From: Rachicladosporium sp. CCFEE 5018
Lineage: Eukaryota > Ascomycota > Dothideomycetes > Cladosporiales > Cladosporiaceae
DNA: 64,000 nt
Assembly: GCA_002077045.2 (NCBI GenBank)
Contig: KZ111172.1
Span: forward strand, 250,838-314,837
Direction: 5' to 3'
Shown: positions 54,017 through 64,000 of the stretch, piece after piece
How the letters are laid out: each line of letters starts with the position of its first letter
How positions within the stretch are numbered: position 1 is the first letter of the stretch
The notes under the pieces: model-generated
What the model saw: the letters and a program-made list of their open reading frames with translations, nothing else
The model's database searches: none
Told to the model about the DNA's origin: nothing
Translations under genes and position numbers: made by a program

Positions 54017-54930
54017 ATGGTTCCTGAGCTCCCATTTGCGAGTTTCCCCAACGGTGGCTGGAGTCCCAACGCTAATTCGTCGAACTTCGAGACCTTTGCC
54101 ACCGAGTATGCCAGTGTGAATCCTACACATCCACCACTGGCTCGTCGAAGTCAGTACAACAGTTCACAATCGATCAATGTCGCCCAGGAGCAGCCCAATG
54201 TGTCTGTTGCAGGATCTGGCGGCTCGTACAATACCTCTTATCCATCCACGAATGCGGGTGCCGGGTCATCCTATAACCAATCTCACTCCCAGCTTGCCTT
54301 AGGTGCAGGTTCCAATTACGTTCCAAATTCTCAACCCCACCCAGCTCTTGGCTCTTTGAGTGCATATCCTCGCACTCAATCTATGTCGACCTTAGCAGCT
54401 CCAGCAGGGAAGCCGACTGGACACGAGCACATATTCTGGAGCACCGTCACAGTGCAATTATGTGATATTCGAGAGAGAATCGGGGTCCATGGTCACATGC
54501 TACGCCAGCTCGAGAGGTCAGAGCATCGCTGCACGAGTGCACAAAGACCCGAAGAACGGCACAGTTGACGGACGAGGGAAACAGACAGCCAAATCACCCA
54601 TATATCATGGGAGACGATTACGGTACCTTCAGGGCTACGGTCACGAAACAACTCGAAGTCCTTTCTAGGAACCAAGAGAAGTCAAGCAAGGGACCGAGAG
54701 AGACCGAGTCAGAATTTAAACACAGACTCGAGAAGCTGGATGCGAAGCTTGATGCCTTGACCGAAGCCATGCGACGGAAGACACACAATTTGATGGACTC
54801 GATCACCAAGATGCAAGGTACCGTAGCGGGCCTTCAAGCTGCCATGGAAGTCCATTGCCGTTGGTCCGAAAAAGTCAAAGACAGGTACGTGCAGGAGGTA
54901 CGAGAAGCTATGGGAGTCGCGGTCACATGA
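54017..54930 (+). CDS. Ser/Asn/Gly-rich protein with C-terminal coiled coil, function unknown
   Basis: Exons 54017-54516 and 54585-54930; the 68-nt intron (GTCAGA...AAACAG) joins LRQLE-R to QPNHPYIMGDDYG in phase, giving 281 residues. The first 150 residues are low-complexity Ser/Asn/Gly/Tyr-rich. A short structured stretch (HEHIFWSTVTVQLCDIRERI) and a coiled coil (FKHRLEKLDAKLDALTEAM) follow. It resembles the leader regions of fungal NLR or ankyrin proteins, and an ankyrin-repeat exon lies 50 nt downstream. A splice from after GVA (donor GTCACA) to 54981 would be phase-compatible, but the donor is weak. Confidence 0.5.
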
Positions 54931-54980
54931 CAGTGAGACTTTCCGCGTGGTCGCCTTAATGGATGTCCAATAAGTTACAG

Positions 54981-55106
54981 ATGCTATTATACGCAGGCGC
55001 AGACGTCGATGCTCAAGGGCCGTATGGCAGCGCGCTGCAGCGCGCATCGTTGAACGGCCATAAGGAAGTGGTCAAGATGCTTAGGGATGCGAGAGCAAGA
55101 GACTAG
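54981..55106 (+). pseudogene. Single ankyrin-repeat fragment
   Basis: Directly after a TTACAG acceptor-like site, 42 codons encode MLLYAGADVDAQGPYGSALQ then RASLNGHKEVVKMLRDARAR, a canonical ankyrin repeat as found in the long arrays of fungal NLR-type proteins. It stops with TAG at 55104-55106. It is either the last exon of the 54017 gene or a relic of a larger array. Confidence 0.6.
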
Positions 55107-55863
55107 CAGTCTATCAGTGCCACAGTATCGTTTCGATTGACGTAGTCCGTACATATGTACGATACTTACAATATGACTGCTCCGATACTAATCAGGACTG
55201 TGGTCATGCACACTGAACACTTCAGCTCCCTACTACCCTGGTGTCATGTAGCTTAGGACCGAGATTATAGTGATTGGGCAGTAACATTGGCCTTTCACCC
55301 GCACAGCGGCGAAAGCAGCAATGGGTGAAACCGAGAAGTCGGAGTGCAGACAAGACTGAAGTACAAATTTGACTCCTCCGTTTCCCTCAGGCCGGTTTGC
55401 GCTGCTCTGTCCTCTACCAGCGTGGACATTGTTTGCATTGTCACAGCGCTGAGACACATATACCTACGGTACCGCACAATCCAAGAGACAAACGTAGTAC
55501 GTCGCTACAAAAGGACTCATCTCGATGCTAAGGCTACTATCCTCTCTGTGATCGCGACCAAGCTTACAGACGCACACACCTACTCGCAAATTCCATATAG
55601 GACGTGCCCTTCTATCGACAAATACCAGCTCACTACTATGCTGCACTGAGACTAGGGTAGGGGGCTTGGACACCTATACTGCTCTGACATCGACGCAATG
55701 CCAATTTCTGGGCCAATCGCCCCCCTCCACACCGCACTGCCCGGCGGTAGCGGGCGGACCGAGGTTTAACGCCAACCCAAATCCCGCACGTCGCACGCGC
55801 GTCCGCGGTGCGGGAGGGAAGGTACTGATCCCCGACTCTGGATGTCCTTACGAGAGGGTTTGA
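55107..55863. other. Intergenic, no gene recognised
   Basis: About 760 nt. Short frames on both strands show no similarity. A GC-rich stretch (55730-55830) precedes the OrsD fragment. Confidence 0.4.
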
Positions 55864-56124
55864 TTGAGAGGCAACCCATCGGTCTCCCTGCCAGCTGGCT
55901 CGGATCTCTTCACATATCTCCTTGACTACCGCGTCCTGATCTGTTGCCGCTGCTGGAGCGGAGTTGCTCTGACGCACCTGCGAACGCATCTGTGGAAGCA
56001 GCATCGCTGCCAATTCCACATGCAGGCGGCGTTGAAAGACTGGATCCAGCATCAGCTCCTGGACACCTCCCCGTCCCAGCCCCTTGATCCCTTTGCCAAA
56101 GACATAGAGTATCCCCCCTTTTGA
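55864..56124 (+). pseudogene. OrsD-type (DUF3505) zinc-finger domain fragment
   Basis: The frame encodes LFTYLLDYRVLICCRCWSGV then ALTHLRTHLWKQHRCQFH, matching the opening of the fungal OrsD/DUF3505 domain (PF12013), with C-x2-C and spaced histidines. It stops at TGA in a TTTTGA context; a different frame continues EAKPTIYAHAQRVGF, so a frameshift or loss is likely. The rest of a normal OrsD protein (several hundred residues) is missing before the transposase at 56364. No start codon is present. It is a relic. Confidence 0.5.
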
Positions 56125-56255
56125 AGCCAAGCCTACAATATATGCACACGCGCAACGCGTCGGATTCCCGGAATTCGCGCAAAATCTGCAGGGTGCAAGT
56201 TGGGAACGAATTGGATCACCGAAGTTGTGCGCGTCTTTGCTCCAGGTGCACGTTT

Positions 56256-56313
56256 GTAACGTATTTGCGTTACACGGCTTCCCTACTGCGTGCACGTCCC
56301 TACTGCGTGCACG
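56256..56313. repeat. Inverted and tandem repeats just upstream of the transposase
   Basis: GTAACG (56256-56261) and CGTTAC (56268-56273) form a short inverted repeat. The 17-bp unit TCCCTACTGCGTGCACG is repeated in tandem at 56280-56296 and 56297-56313. Such subterminal motifs could be transposase-binding sites, but no matching repeat was found downstream of 57740. Confidence 0.6.
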
Positions 56314-56363
56314 CTTTTTGACGCGTATCAACGATCGCAATGGCCACGCGATAACTCAACACC

Positions 56364-57740
56364 ATGGCACCTATCGATGAAGCCCTCGCGTTTCTACAGT
56401 CCTCTGATAGTCTTAAGATAGGAAAAGTAGCTAGAACCTTTGGAGTAAGGCGAAGCACTCTCAGTCGGCGATTTCATGGCAAAACTGGCCCAAAACCTCA
56501 AAGTCTTGAACAACGACGACTACTCAGCAACGCACAAGAAGCAAGCCTCGTCAAGCAGATCCAGAGGCTTTGTGAATGGTGTCTACCTCCTACGCCAGCG
56601 ATGGTACGTACCTGGGCCTCTTTGATCTGTGGAGCTGAGCCTGGCAAGAACTGGTCTACAGGGTTCAGACGAAGGCACCAGGCTACACTTGACACACGCT
56701 ACCTCAACACCCTTGACCTTGAGAGGCATAGGGCCGAATCGAAAGCATCCTTTCAACAATACTTCGATATTCTACAGCAGAAGATCCAAACCTATGACAT
56801 ACAACGCTGCAATACCTACAACATGGACGAAAAGGGCTTCCTCATTGGCCACCTTCAAAAGGTGAAGAGGATCTTCCCAAAAGCCTTTATGAAGCAACAG
56901 AAGCTGCTAGGCGCTGGCCAAGATGGTAGCAGAGAGTGGATAACAGTTCTAGCTACTATCTGTGCAGATGGTACCTCATTGCCGCCAGCGCTAGTTTACA
57001 AGGCTATAAGCGGTGATCTTCAGGACATCTGGCTTCAAGATTACGATCCAAGCGAACACCAGTGCTGGTTTGCAAGCTCTCCAAATGGCTGGACAAGCAA
57101 TGAACTTGGTCTGAGCTGGCTAGAGAGCCTGTTTCATACTCAAACAATCGACAAGGCCAGGAGGGACTGGAGGCTACTAATCCTTGACGGCCACGGCTCA
57201 CATTGCACGATTGAGTTCCTCGACTGGTGTAGAAGCCACAAGATCCTTGTTGCTATCTTCCCTCCGCACGCAACGCATCGATTACAGCCCTTGGATGTCA
57301 GTATGTTTCAACCTCTGGCTACATTCTACAGCCAGGAGCTAGATCGTCATACTCGCCTTTCGCAAGGCCTTGTAAGGCTCACAAAGCGTGACTTCTTTCA
57401 CAACTTCTTTGCAGCCTATCAAAGAGCGTTTACAGAAGCCAGTATCAAGTCAGCATGGCAGAAGACCGGGTTGGAGCCGTTCAATCCAGATGAAGTGCTT
57501 CAGATCTTTAAGAAGGATACCGAGGCGATCCCTGTTCCTACACCATCTGGATCTCAATCAAGCAGCTGCTTAGACTCACCATCAGCTATTAGCAAGATCA
57601 GAAGGATTGTAGCTGAACAGCTAGCCAACAACGGCGCTGAAACCTCCGAGGTTATCAACAAGCTAAGCAGTGCATGCCTCACCTTTGCAACAGAGCTCAC
57701 ACTTGCACGAGAGCGTGAGGTTCATTGCGATATGTTCTAA
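56364..57740 (+). mobile_element. Intact pogo/Fot1-type (Tc1/mariner superfamily) transposase gene
   Basis: A single uninterrupted 458-residue frame from ATG 56364. Domains: N-terminal HTH (IGKVARTFGVRRSTLSRRFH), CENP-B-type HTH (TPAMVRTWASLICG...WSTGFRRRH) and DDE_1 catalytic core with Asp155 (YNMDEKG), Asp275 (LLILDGHGSH) and Asp311 (HRLQPLDVSMF), the third following the second by 36 residues as in pogo elements. The C terminus is Ser-rich with a helical end. A complete open frame suggests recent insertion into the decayed accessory region. Terminal inverted repeats and the TA duplication were not found by eye, so element borders are undefined. Confidence 0.88.
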
Positions 57741-58008
57741 TGTACCGAGCGTGGAGCGTAAGGATCATTACAACTATACTGTAAGTGCCAGAAAGCTGCG
57801 ACAAAACCGACTGCCTTGCTCTCCATTTGTAGGAATACATCACATCACACACCTGAACGGCCTACCTTTCCAAGACAGTACGAGGGACGCGGTATGAATG
57901 TGCACTGACATGTGTTGATTTGCCATATTACTTTACTGTTCTCACTATCTCTCCACCAGACCTTCAGACAGTACGCATTCTCCATCTGTTCGCCCTAACA
58001 ACGTCCTT

Positions 58009-58559
58009 CTACTGGATGCTGTTGTTGTAGGTCGGCGGCTGAGGGGCAACCTCGATGATAGAAGGCCCGAAGAGCACAGATGTACCGTCAAACGCACCCT
58101 CAACATCCTTGCTGGAGACGAAGACGTAGGTCTGACCCTCATCGACGGTCGGGATGGGGGCGGAGATGGTGTTACCTTGTAAGCTGTTAGCAGTGCATCT
58201 ACAACATCCACCCCATTTTGAGACCTACCATTGATGGTAACCGCCACACTCGTGGCCGACAAGCCGCTGAGAAACGTAAGGTACGAGCCAGCTGCGACGG
58301 CCGAGGCAGCCGTGAATGAGGCAGTGGAACCGCTGGCGACCGCGCGGCATTGCTGCTGGCCCTGGTGACCATTGCCCCATTTGCCCCATCCGTTGCGCTT
58401 GATCAGCTCAGATACCTTGCCGGAAGGCTCCTCGAGCGTGCAAGCTGCACCAGTGTAGGTGAGCGCCGGGTAGGGCGTGAAAGGGAGGGAAGCATTGCCC
58501 GTTGGGCAGGACACGATGAAGGAGGCTGCCAGGGTGTAAACGGAGGTGGGGTCGAGGGC
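58009..58559 (-). pseudogene. Rds1-like (ferritin-like) protein, C-terminal fragment
   Basis: Exon 58559-58229, intron 58228-58176 (53 nt, GTAGGT...TACAAG) and exon 58175-58009. The translation contains SVYTLAASFIVSCPTGNASL, PFTPYPALTYTGAACTLEEP, an Ala/Ser-rich SYLTFLSGLSATSV strand and, after splicing, TINGNTISAPIPTVDEGQTY and VLFGPSIIEVAPQ, ending NNSIQ. This matches the C-terminal third of fungal Rds1/ferritin-like secreted stress proteins. A good branch site and acceptor precede 58559, but no upstream exon with the ferritin helices was found, so it appears 5'-truncated. Confidence 0.55.
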
Positions 58560-60329
58560 CTGGCAATGAACTTAGTACGTGGTTTCGCAAGAGGATGCGT
58601 ACTCATCTCGGGGTGGCATGTGCAAAAACGACGCAGCCATTTGCCCTCTATCGGTCGCGAGTCGAGTGAACCCTGAGTCGGACTCTTGAAGAGCTGCATC
58701 CAGGAATGGCGAATCTCTTCAGCCATCTCAGCAGCCAACGCCGGCAATGCGGTAAAGTCGGTGCTTTTCAGCCTTGTTAATCAACGTACGAGAAGCTTCT
58801 TCGATCCCTGAGGAGTTTAATCGGCATCAAGCCGCACCAGACGATTAATAATGACCAGTATCATGCCCGAGCACGTGTAGCTCAACTTTCCTGCAGCATG
58901 TCCGGTAGTTGCGTTACAAGTGCTCAAATGCTGGCAGCAAGTATACACCTGCGCAGGCAAGGTCGTCAAGAAACCAAGCGGTATCCGACCCGTCGACACC
59001 AAACCCACATCTGCAGCAGTGTACCTTGAGCGTCACTCTTCAAGGCACGCGAGGCGACGACCACACAGTCACATGATAAGCCTTTGGCATGCTTCTCGAC
59101 CATCGGCATCATGGCGATGGGTACATGAGGAGCCAAGGAGTACCTAACGTGCTCTCGTTCTCCATCCAACTTTTGCTCTTACTCTTGCTCCAGGGCCTGT
59201 AGTCCTACTACTTCCCTCACTCTCCATCTAGAGTTCTTTGAAATGCCATTTACTGCCGTCACTGGTGCACGTTATAGCAACGTGACGACATTTGCGGCCG
59301 CTTTACCTCTAGCGCTTGCAGTTGGCAAAGGCTATCACCAAAGCGGCGATTAGTCAATCTAATCAATACATCCATCTATGACGGTCCGCCGGACACTGCC
59401 GGACACACCACGTGTCGGAGGTACGACGGATTCATTTTCCTCCACTTGCCTCTCTTTGTGCCCCACTGAATCAGACTCTTCTTTGAGTGGACGACCTTAC
59501 ATATGTGATTCCTTATAATGAGCGTTCCATATCCACTCTCAGATCTTGAGTATTGCCCGGCTTCAACTTGAACATCTGATTCGCGACTTCTTGCAGCTAG
59601 CGCCCAGACTCTAGAACGAGAGGAAGATCCCCCTACCGTCCCCCCTACCAACCCCCTCCTCGTCGTCGGCGGTTTGGACGCTCAACAATAATTGCTTGCG
59701 ATCGAACCCGCCCAGATGCTGGTACCATGCGATGAGTCGCAACCATGGCATGGGCTATAACCGATCCGACGAACCATTGATCGTGCGACGGTGGCGCACC
59801 TCTTTGATTGCGGCCTCCTGCGCTTATTCCTTCGCGGGGAGATTCTGTCGGAGACACGAAGTAGACTGCCAGATAAAAGAAGGGAATGATACGAGGCTCA
59901 GCTCCGAAAGGAACGATGTCGCTATAGTGTCGAGAGCTTCGCGGAAAACACTCAGCACTCAGCCAAAGTATCCTTTTTCAGAGAAAGTGACCTGTTACAA
60001 GTCTGGAAAGATCTGATTGAGCCTAACGAATTGTCTACGCTGCATCTTCAACACTGCTTGCAAAGCTCCTAGAGCATACACGGTCTATTTGACCTACCCG
60101 AGGCTGTAGTATGGTAAACGGCTAATGTCATACATTTCTCTTATCAATATGCGGACTTTCTTAATTGGTTCGTGCAAGGTCTTCGCTTCGGAGTCACTGT
60201 TGCCGCCGTGGTCGCTGACACGAGAGCTCAGACCCATGAAACATCATCACTGACTATAGACGGTTGGCTCTCATATGATCAGCGAAAGATTCTTCCACGT
60301 CTGCTTTGCTACAAGGACAAAGAAGCTCT
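58560..60329. other. 1.8 kb without a recognised gene
   Basis: Both strands carry only short frames with no family similarity. No clear LTR, TIR or tRNA was seen. It may contain decayed transposon sequence that cannot be identified by eye. Confidence 0.45.
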
Positions 60330-60823
60330 TTAGGTCCTACGTCGGCGAAAGTTCATGGCAGCTTGACGCCACCTAAGATCTCGACGGGCAACTTGTTGCG
60401 GATTCGCCTCTAAGCTTAGCCAACGCTCAGTCGCAGCATGCACTCTCTGATTGTACAAATCCACCTCGAGACAGTCAGATAAGAGAAGAAGCAGTTCCGC
60501 TGGCTTTCTCCGTTGAGTGCTCGATACGGGTCCTTTCCGATGTAGCGACCGAAGGCCTGGACTGACTCTCGGGTTGTGAAATCCAGCGACACAAGAAACC
60601 CACCTTCGAGCGTGAGCACGGCGTGGATGCATCCGGCTAGAAGATAGACGGCCCGCCCGCCTGTTGTTTCGCAGACCACACCGCCTTCCATCTGGTGCCC
60701 GATACGCAATAGTATGGCGTTCTGGCTAAGTTCTGCCTTCATGAGCTCGATGTTGTGATTCGTTGGAGGGATCATGAACCAGAGCTTGCGACACGTGTCG
60801 ATTGTTGTAGACAAGCCGTCCAT
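60330..60823 (-). pseudogene. JmjC-like domain fragment, frameshifted
   Basis: The frame 60823-60416 encodes DGLSTTIDTCRKLWFMIPPT, then NHNIELM, MEGGVVCETTGGRAVYLLAG and CIHAVLTLEGGFLVSLDFTT, the second half of the fungal JmjC-like fold with the C-terminal metal-binding His in GCIHAVLT. The following helical part (KPAELLLLLSDCLEV and VHAATERWLSLE) lies in another frame reached near 60520, implying a lost base. The N-terminal half with the HxD motif is missing. JmjC-like genes of this type are frequent in fungal accessory DNA. Confidence 0.55.
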
Positions 60824-61396
60824 GCCATAGTCTCTAAGAAATCAACGTCATAGTCCGACTACGCAGTGGCGATTGGCACAAACGGGGTACCGATATGTAA
60901 ATGATTATTGTTCGTTGTTCTATATGTGGAGTCAAGACCTTGTGAAGCTCTGTTGGTACCTGAAACCCCTGTTTGCGAGCGAAGGCAGGCGACTCCAAGC
61001 CAACTGCATAGATGGGGTTCGCAGACTTGGGTAGAGCTAAGTTAGCTGGTGAAGGACACTAATTAGGTCCGCGCGTCCCGACGTTCGTGTACGTGGACCG
61101 TTTCATACCTTCTTCCATCCGAGCGCAACATTCCAAGGCACCTTTCGCACTCTTGTCTGTTCCCTCTTTCAATTTCTACGAGCAAGCCGTTCGGCTCTTC
61201 AGCTACTCGATTTGCGGACGCCGTTGATGGCAGTGAGTCATGGACGTACGCGTCTTCCAAACGTCCAAATCCATACCCTGCTTCTTGGTTCGCTTCTCGA
61301 GCTCAGCGATTTGGCACGCCGCCCCCTCGCAGGATAGACGATTGCGGGGCGCTGGCGCCTCGCTGGGGCAATAAAAGAGATTGGCCCCATACCTTC
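60824..61396. other. Intergenic, probably includes the 3' end of the retroelement
   Basis: About 570 nt downstream (minus-strand sense) of the gypsy pol stop at 61397. If an LTR exists it should be here, but no matching copy is visible upstream of 63200, so it cannot be delimited. Confidence 0.35.
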
Positions 61397-63199
61397 TCAC
61401 CGCTTCACTCTCGCTGGCTTCCTGCTTCCTGCCTGCGCCTCCCATGCGCTTCTCAACTCCTCTGACCCCGCACAGTGCTCTGCTGGCTCCCAGCTTGTGT
61501 ATTCTTCGGGCCAGCCCTTCCACTGAACCAAGTACCACTGCTTGCCCTTCCACTTGCGAGATCCTCGAATTGCCTCCACCTCCCAATCGTCATCTTGATC
61601 TGCGAGAGGCATTGGCTCCGCAGGGTCCTCGCCTGCTCGCTGCCGCCATAGCTCAAGCAATGATACATGAAATACATCGTGAATGATATACGACGTTGGG
61701 AGCGCCAAGCGATAAGATTGCGGCCCGAATTCGTCTCGGACGCGAAACGGGCCGACAAACTTCGCGCCCAGCTTCTTCTTGTCACCACTCAATTGCAGAT
61801 TCTTTGTTGACAACAACACCTTGTCGCCAACCTTGACCGTCATGGCCTTCTGGCGCTTGTTCTGGTTCTTTTTCTGCGACTCTTGAGCGACACGCCAACG
61901 CTCCGTGAGCGCCGCATGTGTGTCACGCATGCTCCTCGCACGCTCGCCCGCTGCTGGCACCTTCTCCTCACGAGATTCGTCTCGAATCGGGTCTCGGATG
62001 TCTGGATGCCAACCATACAGCAATTCGAATGGGCTCATGCGAGTCGCATGGTGCACGCTGTTGTTGACAGCGAATTCCGCCTGCCACAGCTTTGACGACC
62101 ATTGATCTTGCTCTTCTGAAGAATAGCAGCGCAAGTACTGTTCCAATGTTTGATTCATTCTTTCAGTTTGACCGTCGGTCTGTGGAGGATGAAAGGCGGT
62201 GCTAAGCTTGTGCTTGACATGCGCCTCGAATGCGAAGTCACTCCAATACTGGCTCGTGAAGATGGAGCCTCGATCTGTCAGCAATCCTGCTGGTACGCCA
62301 TACTGGCGCACCACGCGCTCCATCAAGATCTGCGCAAGCTCCACGCTTGTGCAGCGCTTGGTTGTCGGTACGTACAGATTCATCTTAGTGTATCTATCGA
62401 CGATCACTAAGATGGCATTGTACTTCTGGCTGTCATGAGTACTTGTAGGCAGATCAGTGATCATGTCCATGGTCAACTCCTGCCACGGCCGATCCGGCAT
62501 GCGCAGCGCTTGCGCATCGCCGTATGGTCGATGGCGTGTGGACTTCATGAACTCGCAATTCGAACATGTGGCTACACGCTCTTCAACATCCTTGGCCAGT
62601 GTTGGCCACCAATACCCCCTGCGCAGCAGCTTCTCGGTTTTGTCACGGCCGAAGTGACCAGCAAGCTCATCGTCATGATTGACGCGCATGAGCTCCGCAC
62701 GCGTGGCGCTGTCATCTGGCACGTACAACGCTCCGTTGTAGTACCACAGACCATTTGCTTCATGCCATTCTTGCTCTTCGCCTGCGAGCCTCTCGCGCAA
62801 CGCAGGCAGCTCGCTGTCGCTTCGTTGCAACACACCAATCAAGCTCGCCAGGTCATCTGCTGGACCGCCGAATGGATCTTCTCCTCTGGCGGCTGAATTC
62901 ACCACTGCTCGGATCACGATCTTACACGGTTCCCCGCTTGCGCTTCCCTTGCGTGTATCAAGCTCACCCGCTCGAACCCTGCCAATCCTGGGGGCAAGAT
63001 CCGAGGAGTTTTCCCACACCGCCAACTTGTTTTGCAGCGTGGGGAGCAGATGAAGGAGCGCCTGCGCTTCGCCCGCGTAGTCAGGTCTTCGCGATGGCGC
63101 ATCAGCGGGGTCTGTCTTCCCTGAGCGATGCTCAATGGCAAAGTCGAAGGAAGCCAAGAAGGTAGCCCAGCAGGCTTGCCTTCCATTCAGCTGCTTCAC
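61397..63199 (-). mobile_element. 5'-truncated Ty3/gypsy chromovirus pol (RNase H end, integrase, chromodomain)
   Basis: A 600-codon open frame without an ATG start. It begins in the end of RNase H (LNGRQACWATFLASFDFAIE), then has an HHCC zinc-binding module (His175, His182, Cys212, Cys215), an integrase core with Asp245, Asp309 (LLTDRGSIF) and Glu346 (QTERMNQ), GPY/F-type sequence and a C-terminal chromodomain (WYLVQWKGWPEEYTSWEP). Reverse transcriptase, protease and gag are absent: similarity stops near 63210. The open frame is free of stops, so truncation may be recent or the join could be an assembly feature. Confidence 0.85.
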
Positions 63200-63457
63200 T
63201 AATGCCCTGGCGGTCTGGATCGTGGCGGCCGCGACTAGCGGACTCGTACCCTCGTGGTACCTACTAGTGCGGACCCTTATTGATGCTTATCCACACGACT
63301 TCCGCGCATCGCCATATTTCAGCCGTCCCCAATGCAGACTGTACGGCCTTTTCGGGGAAGACACGACATGCTCGCCGACGGGCTTAGACAGTCAGTGGAG
63401 GCCACCTCCACGGACAGAACGTCAAGTCGGCTTGCAGACGCGAGTCCAACTTCATGC
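63200..63457. other. Short spacer, no gene recognised
   Basis: About 260 nt between the retroelement breakpoint and the 3CxxC gene. It contains NotI-like GCGGCCGC near the junction (63225). No reverse-transcriptase remnant is visible. Confidence 0.35.
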
Positions 63458-63926
63458 CTACCTTTTCCGACTGCAATGTCCATTCTTACATCCCTCACAT
63501 GAATGGCTCTCGTGCGGCCCGTTGCTCTCGGTGGAGTAGAATGGTGTCTCCATTTCTATCCCGCTCCCATTTTTTTAGACGATATGCCACTTTTTCGGCG
63601 TAGGAAGCGTCGAGTATCGGCCAGCCAACCCTGTTACAGCCGCGACAGCGTTGATGATATACTCTCGGGTTATAACGCTCGCTGGAATACAAACGATTAG
63701 TGATCGCAATCATCCTGCTCGAATAAGCGCCGATGGGACACTTGCGATTGGTGCAGATGAACTTGCCCATGATGTTGGTGTCTTTGTGTTGAATCCAGGT
63801 AAGCTCTTCGTCGATATGGTAGAAGTCGAAGGTGAGATCATGCGGTCGCAACAGAGTCGTCACACTATCATGCATCGATGGCTGCATGGACCACTTGATT
63901 TCACGGAAGCCACCTTTGCGTGGCAT
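63458..63926 (-). pseudogene. 3CxxC-type zinc-finger protein with C-terminal frameshift
   Basis: ATG 63926 (MPRKGGFREIKWSMQPSMHD) opens a compact fungal 3CxxC protein: GKFICTNRKCP, MIAITNRLYSSERYNPRVYH, QRCRGCNRVGWPILDASYAE and KVAYRLKKW. As assembled it ends at 63495 with an unrelated tail. The other frame continues GIEMETPFYSTESNGPHESH then SCEGCKNGHCSRKR to TAG 63460-63458, which is the expected C terminus with the third CxxC. One base too many in the TGGGAGC run (about 63564-63570) explains the break. Function unknown; paralogue at 35838-36581. Confidence 0.7.
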
Positions 63927-64000
63927 GATGCTTTAGGGAATTATCCAGGCTCGAGATCAATTTCAATGTACATTAGACTTAATCGTGAGTGGGAAGTCTT

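Noticed and set aside
55636..56340. 234-codon minus-strand frame opposite the OrsD fragment
   Set aside because: It has no recognisable domain, and the plus strand shows a plausible zinc-finger domain with correct Cys/His spacing.
59241..59355. Short frame starting MPFTAVTGARYSNVTT
   Set aside because: About 37 codons, isolated, no signal-peptide or family evidence.
1..64000. Repeat-induced point mutation as a global explanation for stops in duplicated genes
   Set aside because: Only two of the observed stops (17798 and 35398) fit CpA-to-TpA changes; others are transversions or CpG-type. Dinucleotide ratios were not computed.
1..64000. tRNA, rRNA, CRISPR or riboswitch features
   Set aside because: No tRNA B-box with matching cloverleaf, no rRNA core sequence and no regularly spaced short repeats were seen.

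Overview
The window is nuclear DNA of a filamentous ascomycete. Genes carry short GT-AG introns (38-134 nt, mostly 43-56), and the gene set is Pezizomycotina-like: a Zn2Cys6 regulator, a quinate-repressor-type protein, ICE2, BMT6, MLH3, 3CxxC zinc fingers, a DUF3435 tyrosine recombinase and an OTT_1508-type deaminase. The style fits Dothideomycetes (black-yeast-like); that placement is inference. Coordinates of spliced genes are given as spans, with exons listed in the evidence.

Region 1 (1-10.6 kb) is ordinary: the N-terminal half of MLH3 running off the left edge, a serine-rich conserved protein, a quinate-repressor-type protein convergent with a Zn2Cys6 regulator, and a small basic protein with a conserved C-terminal tail.

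Region 2 (10.6-35.5 kb) is built from two duplicated blocks around a 20-N gap (22324-22343). Block A (steroid-5-alpha-reductase-type enzyme, an uncharacterised gene, a DUF1761 protein, a hypothetical protein) occurs at 10.95-14.5 kb and again, same orientation, at 22.34-25.9 kb. Block B (MYG1 plus a fungal transmembrane protein) occurs at 18.9-22.3 kb and, inverted, at 31.8-35.5 kb. The gap cuts MYG1 on its left and the reductase on its right, so it may join two homeologous or allelic contigs. Between the A copies lie a fungal NACHT-N/ubiquitin-like gene and an MFS transporter, both with in-frame stops. Between A2 and B2 lie intact housekeeping genes BMT6, an SDR and ICE2. The two transmembrane copies carry different nonsense codons.

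Region 3 (35.8-64 kb) is accessory. It holds two 3CxxC zinc-finger genes, a frameshifted hypothetical gene, a decayed STAND/TPR gene, a complete OTT_1508-type deaminase gene divergent from a multi-exon DUF3435 tyrosine recombinase with a long C2H2 array, a secreted possibly GPI-anchored protein, three unrecognised genes, and a pseudokinase pseudogene interrupted by a 160-nt insertion with a 16-bp target-site duplication. It also holds ankyrin, OrsD, Rds1-like and JmjC-like fragments, an intact pogo/Fot1-type transposase, and a 5'-truncated chromodomain Ty3/gypsy pol.

Many broken genes here need just one base to restore the frame, several at homopolymer runs. Some pseudogene calls could therefore be assembly errors. 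No bacterial operons, CRISPR arrays or rRNA genes were seen, and I recognised no tRNA gene.
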